Below, one piece after another: positions 54,779 through 63,684 of a stretch of 64,000 bases of DNA (position 1 is the stretch's first letter; each line of letters begins with the position of its first letter). The stretch covers positions 33,253,045 to 33,317,044 of the forward strand of contig OY282558.1 in the NCBI GenBank assembly GCA_958295665.1, written 5' to 3'. Made by a program: the position numbers and the translations under genes. This stretch comes from Tipula vernalis (Eukaryota > Arthropoda > Insecta > Diptera > Tipulidae). A model generated the notes under the pieces. That model worked only from the letters and a program-made list of their open reading frames with translations, ran no database searches and was not told where the DNA came from.

Positions 54779-56770
54779 CTATAGCTCAGCCGATTCAGAG
54801 CTGTGAAATTCCGAAATCTGCAATTGTGCTCCGATTGCGGTTCTTGATACCTTAAATGATAGGTCACGAGACCTGTAATTGCTATACCATACATTTCGTA
54901 GAAAGTTCGATTCGAAGAAAATCACCTTACTATAGCTCAGCCGATGCAGAGCTGTGAAAATCCGAAATCTGCAATTGTGCTCCGATTGCGGTTCTTGATA
55001 CCTCAAATGATAGGTCTCGGGACTTGTAATTGTTATGCCAAACCGCATTAAAATTGGTTGATTATTTCCATACATTTCACAGAAAAATCGATTCGAAGAA
55101 AATCACCTTACTATAGCTCAGCCGATTCAGAGCTGTGAAAATCCGAAATCTGCAATTGTGCTCCGATTGCGGTTCTTGATACCTCAAATGATAGGTCTCG
55201 GGACTTGTAATTGTTATGCCAAACCGCATTAAAATTGGTTGATTATTTCCATACATTTCACAGAAAAATCGATTCGAAGAAAATCACCTTACTATAGCTC
55301 AGCAGATTCAGAGCTGTGAAATTCCGAAATCTGCAATTGTGATCCGATTGCGGTTCGTGATACCTTAAATGATAGGTCACGAGACCTGTAATTGCTATAC
55401 CATACATTTCGTAGAAACTTCGATTCGAAGAAAATCACCTTACTATAGCTCAGCAGATTCAGAGCTGTGAAATTCCGAAATCTGCAATTGTGCTCCGATT
55501 GCGGTTCTTGATACCTTAAATGATAGGTAACGAGACCTGTAATTGCTGTACCATACATTTAGTAGAAAGTTCGATTCGAAGAAAATCACCTTACTATAGC
55601 TCAGCCGATTCAGAGCTGTAAAAATCCGAAATCTGCAATTGTGCTCCGATTGCGGTTCTTGATACCTCAAATGATAGGTCTCGGGACTTGTAATTGTTAT
55701 GCCAAACCGCATTAAAATTGGTTGATTATTTCCATACATTTCACAGAAAAATCGATTCGAAGAAAATCACCTTACTATAGCTCAGCCGATTCAGAGCTGT
55801 GAAATTCCGAAATCTGCAATTGTGCTCCGATTGCGGTTCTTGATACCTTAAATGATAGGTCACGAGACCTGTAATTGCTATACCATACATTTCGTAGAAA
55901 GTTCGATTCGAAGAAAATCACCTTACTATAGCTCAGCCGATGCAGAGCTGTGAAAATCCGAAATCTGCAATTGTGCTCCGATTGCGGTTCTTGATACCTC
56001 AAATGATAGGTCTCGGGACTTGTAATTGTTATGCCAAACCGCATTAAAATTGGTTGATTATTTCCATACATTTCACAGAAAAATCGATTCGAAGAAAATC
56101 ACCTTACTATAGCTCAGCCGATTCAGAGCTGTGAAAATCCGAAATCTGCAATTGTGCTCCGATTGCGGTTCTTGATACCTCAAATGATAGGTCTCGGGAC
56201 TTGTAATTGTTATGCCAAACCGCATTAAAATTGGTTGATTATTTCCATACATTTCACAGAAAAATCGATTCGAAGAAAATCACCTTACTATAGCTCAGCC
56301 GATTCAGAGCTGTGAAATTCCGAAATCTGCAATTGTGATCCGATTGCGGTTCGTGATACCTTAAATGATAGGTCACGAGACCTGTAATTGCTATACCATA
56401 CATTTCGTAGAAACTTCGATTCGAAGAAAATCACCTTACTATAGCTCAGCAGATTCAGAGCTGTGAAATTCCGAAATCTGCAATTGTGCTCCGATTGCGG
56501 TTCTTGATACCTTAAATGATAGGTAACGAGACCTGTAATTGCTGTACCATACATTTAGTAGAAAGTTCGATTCGAAGAAAATCACCTTACTATAGCTCAG
56601 CCGATTCAGAGCTGTAAAAATCCGAAATCTGCAATTGTGCTCCGATTGCGGTTCTTGATACCTCAAATGATAGGTCTCGGGACTTGTAATTGTTATGCCA
56701 AACCGCATTAAAATTGGTTGATTATTTCCATACATTTCACAGAAAAATCGATTCGAAGAAAATCACCTTA
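54779..56770. repeat. Tandem duplication of a 996-bp unit
   Basis: Copies are about 54779-55774 and 55775-56770, each three A and three B monomers. Private changes recur at 996 bp: 'ccgatgcagagc' (54943, 55939), 'ggttcgtgat' (55352, 56348) and 'gtagaaacttcg' shortly after. One difference between copies is 'cagcagattc' near 55303 against 'cagccgattc' near 56299. 'ggttcgtgat' also occurs near 58160. Confidence 0.88.
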
Positions 56771-58731
56771 CTATAGCTCAGCCGATTCAGAGATGTGAAA
56801 ATCCGAAATCTGCAATTGTGCTCCGATTGCGGTTCTTGATACCTTAAATGATAGGTCTCGGGACTTGTAATTGTTATGCCAAACCGCATTAAAATTGGTT
56901 GATTATTTCCATACATTTCACAGAAAAATCGATTCGAAGAAAATCACCTTACTATAGCTCAGCCGATTCAGAGCTGTGAAAATCCGAATCTGCAATTGTG
57001 CTCCGATTGCGGTTCTTGATACCTTAAATGATAGGTAACGGGACCTGTAATTGCTGTACCATAAATTTCGAAGAAAGTTCGATTCGAAGAAAATCACCTT
57101 ACTATAGCTCAGCCGATTCAGAGCTGTAAAAATCCGAAATCTGCAATTGTGCTCCGATTGCGGTTCTTGATACCTCAAATGATAGGTCTTGGGACTTGTA
57201 ATTGTTATGCCAAACCGCATTAAAATTGGTTGATTATTTCCATACATTTCACAGAAAAATCGATTCGAAGAAAATCACCTTACTATAGCTCAGCCGATTC
57301 AGAGCTGTGAAAATCCGAATCTGCAATTGTGCTCCGATTGCGGTTCTTGATACCTTAAATGATAGGTAACGAGACCTGTAATTGCTGTACCATACATTTA
57401 GTAGAAAGTTCGATTCGAAGAAAATCACCTTACTATAGCTCAGCCGATTCAGAGCTGTAAAAATCCGAAATCTGCAATTGTGCTCCGATTGCGGTTCTTG
57501 ATACCTCAAATGATAGGTCTCGGGACTTGTAATTGTTATGCCAAACCGCATTAAAATTGGTTGATTATTTCCATACATTTCACAGAAAAATCGATTCGAA
57601 GAAAATCACCTTACTATAGCTCAGCCGATTCAGAGCCGTGAAATTCCGAAATCTGCAATTGTGCTCCGATTGCGGTTCTTGATACCTTAAATGATAGGTC
57701 ACGAGACCTGTAATTGCTATACCATACATTTCGTAGAAAGTTCGATTCGAAGAAAATCACCTTACTATAGCTCAGCCGATTCAGAGCTGTGAAAATCCGA
57801 AATCTGCAATTGTGCTCCGATTGCGGTTCTTGATACCTCAAATGATAGGTCTCGGGACTTGTAATTGTTATGCCAAACCGCATTAAAATTGGTTGATTAT
57901 TTCCATACATTTCACAGAAAAATCGATTCGAAGAAAATCACCTTACTATAGCTCAGCCGATTCAGAGCTGTGAAATTCCGAAATCTGCAATTGTGCTCCG
58001 ATTGCGGTTCTTGATACTTTAAATGATAGGTAACGGGACCTGTAATTGCTGTACCATAAATTTCGAAGAAAGTTCGATTCGAAGAAAATCACCTTACTAT
58101 AGCTCAGCCGATTCAGAGCTGTGAAATTCCGAAATCTGCAATTGTGATCCGATTGCGGTTCGTGATACCTTAAATGATAGGTCACGAGACCTGTAATTGC
58201 TATACCATACATTTCGTAGAAAGTTCGATTCGAAGAAAATCACCTTACTATAGCTCAGCAGATTCAGAGCTGTGAAATTCCGAAATCTGCAATTGTGCTC
58301 CGATTGCGGTTCTTGATACCTTAAATGATAGGTCACGAGACCTGTAATTGCTGTACCATACATTTAGTAGAAAGTTCGATTCGAAGAAAATCACCTTACT
58401 ATAGCTCAGCCGATTCAGAGCTGTAAAAATCCGAAATCTGCAATTGTGCTCCGATTGCGGTTCTTGATACCTCAAATGATAGGTCTCGGGACTTGTAATT
58501 GTTATGCCAAACCGCATTAAAATTGGTTGATTATTTCCATACATTTCACAGAAAAATCGATTCGAAGAAAATCACCTTACTATAGCTCAGCCGATTCAGA
58601 GCTGTGAAATTCCGAAATCTGCAATTGTGCTCCGATTGCGGTTCTTGATACCTTAAATGATAGGTAACGGGACCTGTAATTGCTGTACCATAAATTTCGA
58701 AGAAAGTTCGATTCGAAGAAAATCACCTTAC

Positions 58732-61119
58732 TATAGCTCAGCCGATTCAGGGCTTTAAAAATCCAAAATCTGCAATTATGCTCCGATTGCGGTTCTTGTT
58801 ACCTCTAATGATAGGTCTCGAGACCTGTAATTGCTATGCCAAACCCCATTTAAATTGGTTGATTATTTCCGTACATTTCACAGAAAATTCGATTTGAAGA
58901 AAATCGCCTTACTATAGCTCAGCCGATTCAGGGCTATAAAAATCTAAAATCTGCAATTGTGCTCCGATTGCGGTTTCTGATACTTCTAATGATAGGTCTC
59001 GTTACCTGTAATTGCTATGCCATACATTTCATAGACTATTCGATTTGAAGAAAATCACCTTACTATAGCTCAGCCGATTCAGGGCTTTAAAAATCCAAAA
59101 TCTGCAATTATGCTCCGATTGCGGTTCTTGTTACCTCTAATGATAGGTCTCGGGACCTGTAATTGCTATGCCAAACCCCATTTAAATTGGTTGATTATTT
59201 CCGTACATTTCACAGAAAATTCGATTTGAAGAAAATCGCCTTACTATAGCTCAGCCGATTCAGGGCTATAAAAATCTAAAATCTGCAATTATGCTCCGAT
59301 TGCGGTTTCTGATACTTCTAATGATAGGTCTCGTTACCTGTAATTGCTATGCCATACATTTCATAGACTATTCGATTTGAAGAAAATCACCTTACTATAG
59401 CTCAGCCGATTCAGGGCTATAAAAATCTAAAATCTGCAATTGTGCTCCGATTGCGGTTTCTGATACTTCTAATGATAGGTCTCGTTACCTGTAATTGCTA
59501 TGCCATACATTTCATAGACTATTCGATTTGAAGAAAATCACCTTACTATAGCTCAGCCTATTCAGGGCTTTAAAAATCCAAAATCTGCAATTATGCTCCG
59601 ATTGCGGTTCTTGTTACCTCTAATGATAGGTCTCGGGACCTGTAATTGCTATGCCAAACCCCATTTAAATTGGTTGATTATTTCCGTACATTTCACAGAA
59701 AATTCGATTTGAAGAAAATCGCCTTACTACAGCTCAGCCGATTCAGGGCTTTAAAAATCCAAAATCTGCAATTATGCTCCGATTGCGGTTCTTGTTACCT
59801 CTAATGATAGGTCTCGGGACCTGTAATTGCTTTGCCAAACCCTATTTAAATTGGTTGATTATTTCCGTACATTTCACAGAAAATTCGATTTGAAGAAAAT
59901 CGCCTTACTATAGCTCAGCCGATTCAGGGCTTTAAAAATCCAAAATCTGTAATTATGCTCCGATTGCGGTTCTTGTTACCTCTAATGATAGGTCTCGGGA
60001 CCTGTAATTGCTATGCCAAACCCCATTTAAATTGGTTGATTATTTCCGTACATTTCACAGAAAATTCGATTTGAAGAAAATCGCCTTACTATAACTCAGC
60101 CGATTCAGGGCTATAAAAATCTAAAATCTGCAATTGTGCTCCGATTGCGGTTTCTGATACTTCTAATGATAGGTCTCGTTACCTGTAATTGCTATGCCAT
60201 ACATTTCATAGACTATTCGATTTGAAGAAAATCACCTTACTATAGCTCAGCCTATTCAGGGCTTTAAAAATCCAAAATCTGCAATTATGCTCCGATTGCG
60301 GTTCTTGTTACCTCTAATGATAGGTCTCGTTACCTGTAATTGCTATGCCAAACCCCATTTAAATTGGTTGATTATTTCCGTACATTTCACAGAAAATTCG
60401 ATTTGAAGAAAATCACCTTACTACATCTCAGCCGATTCAGGGCTTTAAAAATCCAAAATCTGCAATTATGCTCCGATTGCGGTTCTTGTTACCTCTAATG
60501 ATAGGTCTCGGGACCTGTAATTGCTTTGCCAAACCCTATTTAAATTGGTTGATTATTTCCGTACATTTCACAGAAAATTCGATTTGAAGAAAATCGCCTT
60601 ACTACAGCTCAGCCGATTCAGGGCTATAAAAATCTAAAATCTGCAATTGTGCTCCGATTGCGGTTTCTGATACTTCTAATGATAGGTCTCGTTACCTGTA
60701 ATTGCTATGCCATACATTTCATAGACTATTCGATTTGAAGAAAATCACCTTACTATAGCTCAGCCTATTCAGGGCTTTAAAAATCCAAAATCTGCAATTA
60801 TGCTCCGATTGCGGTTCTTGTTACCTCTAATGATAGGTCTCGTTACCTGTAATTGCTATGCCAAACCCCATTTAAATTGGTTGATTATTTCCGTACATTT
60901 CACAGAAAATTCGATTTGAAGAAAATCACCTTACTACAGCTCAGCCGATTCAGGGCTTTAAAAATCCAAAATCTGCAATTATGCTCCTATTGCGGTTCTT
61001 GTTACCTCTAATGATAGGTCTCGGGACCTGTAATTGCTATGCCAAACACCATTTAAATTGGTTGATTATTTCCGTACATTTCACAGAAAATTCGATTTGA
61101 AGAAAATCACCTTACTATA
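58732..61119. repeat. Diverged edge domain of the satellite (A'/B' monomers)
   Basis: Fourteen monomers start at 58732, 58913, 59064, 59245, 59396, 59547, 59728, 59909, 60090, 60241, 60422, 60603, 60754 and 60935. Their order is B'A'B'A'A'B'B'B'A'B'B'A'B'B', all 181 or 151 bp. They share fixed differences from the main domain: 'cagggct' for 'cagagct', 'ctctaatg' or 'ttctaatg' for 'ctcaaatg'/'cttaaatg', and 'gatttgaag' for 'gattcgaag'. B' has 'aaccccatttaaattgg' inside the module. A' has 'tctcgttacc' and 'catttcatagac'. The subfamily is homogeneous within itself, so this is a separately amplified layer rather than random decay. Confidence 0.93.
60090..61115. repeat. Edge-domain A'B'B' trimers, 513 bp, two copies
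   Basis: Units 60090-60602 and 60603-61115 have the same order and share 'cagcctattc' and 'ctcgttacc' in the first B' and 'ctac' starts in the second B'. A third related A'B'B' set is at 59396-59908, followed by one extra B'. The trimer shows that the edge domain was amplified on its own. Confidence 0.8.
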
Positions 61120-61712
61120 CTCTTGGGGTAAAGTACGGGCGAGATTGACATTTCTTCTGTTTTTGGATACATATATTATGAATAATTGGCTGCTTGATTT
61201 TGTTTCTGATTAACCAATCGAAAATCTTGTGAATGCCATTTTCACATCACAAAAAATCATTTGATAAACAGACAGACTTATCTTGAACAGTTCAATGGTC
61301 ATATTTTGGGTTCAACACCGGTTATAATAGCGTGGTTATGCTTAAAAGAGATTTTAACTCTTTCTTTATTTTGATTTCAATCAAAAAATGGTTTAATATT
61401 GCACATTAAGCGCATCAATATCGCTAGAACTTTTTTTTTAAATCGACGATTGCATAACCACCTAAAAAATAAAATTTGCGGCGTCTGATAAATTTTCGTC
61501 ATCCCAATCAGTGGTGTTTCGTAAAGTAGATACAGGTTCTCCTGATAAATATAAACCGTTTTTTGCATGCAAATTTAAATCCATCGTTTATAGCGACTGA
61601 TATTTCGCAAAGTTTGATTTGCAAATATTATAGACCAAATCACAATATTTAGAGGTGTAGTGCATTAAATTACTTACCATGGTCAAAACAGAATGACTGG
61701 GCGATAATATCG
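61120..61712. other. Unassigned AT-rich DNA next to the array
   Basis: I recognise no gene, RNA or repeat here. The array stops within 'cttactata' and the next bases 'ctcttggggtaaag' are unrelated. A 63-codon open frame on the - strand (61377-61568) has no family features. Given the Gag zinc-knuckle remnant just to the right, this could be decayed upstream Gag or leader of the same element, but no residue pattern supports that. I found no LTR pair. Confidence 0.4.
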
Positions 61713-61817
61713 AGCTTATGTCGGAACTGTTTTGGAAATCATCATCTCAAATCGTGCCAATCCCGCGGATGCAGAAATTGTGGTTACTGTCACCATACTT
61801 TGTTACACTATACATAA
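61713..61817 (+). pseudogene. BEL/Pao Gag zinc-knuckle remnant
   Basis: The + frame from 61713 reads LCRNCF, then HHLKSC, then GCRNCGYCHHTLLHY before a stop at 61815. The paired knuckles with a final HHTLLH are a hallmark of BEL/Pao Gag proteins, which use them to bind RNA in the particle. Cysteines are at 61719, 61728 and 61755, and in the second knuckle at 61770 and 61779, with histidines at 61791 and 61794. The usual upstream Gag region is not recognisable. In intact elements the protease follows, as it does here. Confidence 0.85.
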
Positions 61818-61830
61818 GATCTAGCACACA

Positions 61831-62112
61831 CATAGTCAAAATCAAAGTGAGGCTTCGGGGTTAGTCTATTTCGCAAATATATCTGAAATTCTTCTATTTA
61901 CTGTCGTAATTTTGGTTTATAGTGCTAATAGTGTAAAATATCTCTGTCGTCTTTTGCGCAATTCGGCTTTTCACAAAAATTTCGTAACCGAAGATTTATA
62001 TAAATTATTACAAGTAACAAAGAAAGCTACTTTCACATTGGTTTCCGTGATTAACAAAAATGTAACGCAATTGAAAAAGAAGGTGTCCACTTGTTCTGAT
62101 TACATTCAATAG
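61831..62112 (+). pseudogene. BEL/Pao aspartic protease (A17-type) remnant
   Basis: An open + frame reads NISEILLFTVV near its start, then CRLLRNSAFHKNFVTEDL, and ends at a stop at 62110. The pattern corresponds to the family's '..EVLL.TA.V' strand and the active-site stretch before 'NF.TE.L'. The catalytic Asp of the D-S/T-G/A triad appears to be Asn here (NSA), one base from Asp. The downstream part resembles the rest of the protease domain. The role in an intact element is to cut the polyprotein. With the Asn and no linked pol, this copy cannot act. Confidence 0.75.
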
Positions 62113-62163
62113 TCGGATGATTCCCGATTCCATTCAACTTGGTGATCCGTTCCTTTATAAATC

Positions 62164-62545
62164 ACATAGAATCGATATGTTGTTGAGAATATGGTTGCAT
62201 TACCACTCAAACCAGACACTGAGAAACTTGGTGAAATAGCGTACGGTGTTCACTCGGCCACATGAACATAGCTTCTAATTATCAACAACAGTCATCTACA
62301 ACTTATTTACGCCACATCATTCCGTAGTCAAATAAAGTAGTACGATCACGAAAATACCACGGTACATTTGCGTTAGTTGCGGATATCTCAAAAATGTATT
62401 GGCAGATCAATGTCAAACCATTTTTCTTGGAATCATGTAAATGACACTCTTCAGATAATACAAAAAGGAGAATACTCTCATTAGTTGTTCAGGCATGGTG
62501 GCACCTGTTACATACATGGCCAAGTGATTTATGCAGAAGCTTTGG
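62164..62545 (+). pseudogene. BEL/Pao reverse transcriptase remnant, catalytic box lost
   Basis: Four fragments follow in family order but in shifting frames. MVALPLKPDTEKLGE (62191-62235, stop at 62263) matches the start of the domain. FTPHHSVVK (62306-62332, stop at 62333) is next. FALVADISKMYWQINVKP (62367-62420) holds the first catalytic Asp region. VAPVTYMAK (62498-62524, stop at 62525) matches the AP-Y-A stretch. The YVDD box and the connection domain that should follow are missing, because the RNase H remnant begins within 40 bases. The stretch between the second and third fragments is also shortened. Confidence 0.85.
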
Positions 62546-62580
62546 ATAAATGGATTATGAAAAAATTTTAAATTATTAGC

Positions 62581-63004
62581 ATTCGCCGTAGTGTTCTAAT
62601 AGTTTGCTCAATTAAAGAAATTGAGCTTCATGGGCTCGATGATGCATCCAAACTGGGATATGGATGTGTGCTTTACATTCGAGTGATTTATGAAAATGGC
62701 ACAGTAACAAGCAATGTTCTTTGTGCAAAATGTAAGGTGACACCGATTAATCAATTCAATTGGATAGCCCTGTGGACGAGTTCAGAAATAACCCCCAGAT
62801 TATGTATTTGTAGCGAATCGGCTATCAAAAGTTCAAGATCTCGTGCAAATAGATTCTTGGAGAAATGTTTCACACAAAATGAATCCCGCTGATATTGTTT
62901 CAAGAGGGTCAAAGGTCAAGGAATTGAAAATGTCTGAAATGTGGTGGTATGGCCCACCATTTTTAGTAGATTCGAGTGTTGCATATGGCCAGAAAATAAA
63001 ATAA
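62581..63004 (+). pseudogene. BEL/Pao RNase H and linker remnant
   Basis: The frame from 62581 reads KEIELHGLDDASKLGYGCVL and then VLCAKCKVTPIN, matching the RNase H start (ELHGF.DAS) and the 'LLCAKSRVAP' stretch. The region that normally follows (IPRLEL and beyond) is reduced. A frameshift near 62800 moves the match to another frame, which reads VANRLSKVQDL, SWRNVSHKMNPADIVSRG and MWWYGPPFL before a stop at 63002. These are the conserved VANRV, NPAD-SRG and WW-GP-FL blocks at the RNase H to integrase border. The role in an intact element is removal of the RNA strand of the hybrid. Confidence 0.9.
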
Positions 63005-63102
63005 TGAATAACGGTGGAAAAATGGAACGTGACAGAATTTAAAAAGTTGGTTTGTACATCGACACTTTGTTCTCGTTATATATCAAAAATAGGCTGCTGA
63101 GG

Positions 63103-63428
63103 GACATTGACCACATGATTAAAAACAAGTGTTTTCCAAAGTAAAGTCCACTAAAAAAATTAGATCCGTTCTTTGATTCGTCAAAACTGCTGTACGTTGT
63201 GCACGTTGTAAGGCTGTTGAGTAATTCGAATTTGGGCTTTGATCAAAAATACCGCAGACCTTATTAAGCTTTGTACGATAAAAATATTGGGTGATAGATG
63301 GTCGTAATATGTGTCGCAAAATAGGTTTCAGAATGAAATATACCCACCTATACCTCAGTCTTTCGGAGAATGTCGATGTATATTACTACGGTCCACTTGC
63401 AATAAAAATAGCAGTACCTCTGGCATAA
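63103..63428 (+). pseudogene. BEL/Pao integrase N-terminal remnant
   Basis: The frame from 63103 reads IDHMIKNKCFPK, a stop at 63142, then LKKLDPFFDSSKLLY and SNLGFDQKYR up to 63264. This matches the 'LNPFLDE.GL.RVGGRL' and 'FD.KHP' blocks. The 'GGRL' residues are changed. A second frame reads QTLLSFVR, a stop at 63279, then KYWVIDGRNMCRK, matching 'LLA.IRQKYW..NGRN..RK' of the zinc-binding part; the HAG histidine region between is deleted. The same frame reaches VDVYYYGPLAIK (63372-63407), the start of the catalytic core with its first Asp. The match stops near 63425. Confidence 0.85.
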
Positions 63429-63684
63429 TAAAACATAACGGGTGCGAGATAACACCCGAATGTACTTTAACCGGATTAGAAAACTGTCATTTATTTTTAC
63501 AAACTGCACGCGTTCAATAATATAAGAATCTATCCATTTAATCAAAATATGAGCAATGCCAAAAGTTTTAAATTTTCCAATACAATAACGTAGTTGATCG
63601 AGTCAATCACCTCCAAAGCACATTTCGAAAGTTCTATTGAGTTGGACACGGTAGATCTGTCACAGAAAATCTATGTTGTTCGTC
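63348..63684 (-). pseudogene. LINE ORF2 remnant: reverse-transcriptase core
   Basis: On the - strand, EQHRFSV (63664-63684) is followed by a frameshift. STVSNSIELSKCALEVIDS and NYVIVLENLK (63566-63655) match the 'RSTVSN..' and 'FDSINH..LL.KLK' blocks, with the 'DFSKAF' part lost. A further frameshift leads to KWIDSYIIERVQFVKINDSF (to about 63480), matching 'LLKWI.SYL..R.Q.V.I'. Another leads to SGVISHPLCFIM (about 63424-63460), matching 'SGVPQGS.LGPLLF' with its middle deleted. The YADD catalytic box should lie beyond this and is absent. Confidence 0.8.

Larger units (their letters stand above)
1..58731. repeat. Main satellite domain, A/B monomer mixture
   Basis: This is the main family, recognised by 'gattcagagctgt', 'gattgcggttcttgatacc' and 'gattcgaag'. 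The B form is nearly uniform ('tctcgggacttgtaattg' followed by the 30-bp module). The A forms fall into several subtypes. One has 'atatgtcacgagacc' with 'catttagtag'. Another has 'aggtaacgggacc' with 'ctgtaccataaatttcga'. Others have 'aggtcacgagacc' with either 'gatatacc' or 'gctatacc' and 'catttcgtag'. Between about 24 and 32 kb the second subtype carries 'attgttgtacc', so subtypes are regionally clustered. AB dimers (332 bp) dominate, with AAB, ABB and AA stretches between. Confidence 0.95.
1..61119. repeat. Large satellite DNA array (151/181-bp monomers)
   Basis: A single tandem array fills this span with no interruption by any other sequence. Taking the phase from TATAGCTCAG, successive monomers are 151 bp (type A) or 181 bp (type B). 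The first starts I checked are 90, 271, 422, 603 and 754, giving lengths 181, 151, 181 and 151. Distances between equivalent points are almost always sums of these: 302, 332, 483, 513 or 634. The A monomer is about 38% G+C. The array runs off the left edge, where 1-89 is a partial A monomer, and ends at 61119. Sequence differences between monomers are mostly single bases, and the same variants recur in blocks, which points to homogenisation by unequal exchange. I know no published satellite that I can name as this one. Confidence 0.97.
61713..63428 (+). mobile_element. Decayed BEL/Pao LTR retrotransposon (internal part)
   Basis: Fragments of Gag zinc knuckles, A17-type protease, reverse transcriptase, RNase H and integrase occur in this order on one strand, which is the BEL/Pao pol order. 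An intact element of this kind encodes about 1,500 or more residues. Here the same domains are squeezed into 1.7 kb, so large internal deletions have occurred. Stops and frameshifts separate every piece. No LTRs were identified. It lies about 0.6 kb from the satellite edge and is cut at its right by a LINE relic in the other orientation. It has no coding capacity. Confidence 0.88.

Noticed and set aside
267..58544. Tandem protein-coding gene family of about 98 residues on the - strand
   Set aside because: The two halves of each frame translate the same DNA in different frames, lengths follow monomer spacing, and single-base deletions simply fuse frames. These are by-products of the satellite.
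1..61119. CRISPR array
   Set aside because: The repeats are 151/181 bp with no unique spacers, the flank is eukaryotic, and no cas genes are present.
1..61119. Telomeric or rDNA spacer array
   Set aside because: The unit has no short G-rich telomere motif, and no rRNA-like sequence is seen in or beside it.
61377..61568. 63-codon open frame on the - strand
   Set aside because: No recognisable domain, family pattern or neighbouring gene structure; such length is expected by chance.
61120..61712. 5' LTR of the BEL/Pao element
   Set aside because: No matching second copy is in the window and no clear TG...CA ends or primer-binding site were found.
63119..63319. 66-codon - strand open frame
   Set aside because: It is antisense to the integrase remnant, whose + strand reading matches conserved blocks.
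63311..63520. 69-codon + strand open frame
   Set aside because: Over its left part the neighbouring + frame carries the integrase match, and over its right part it is antisense to LINE RT.
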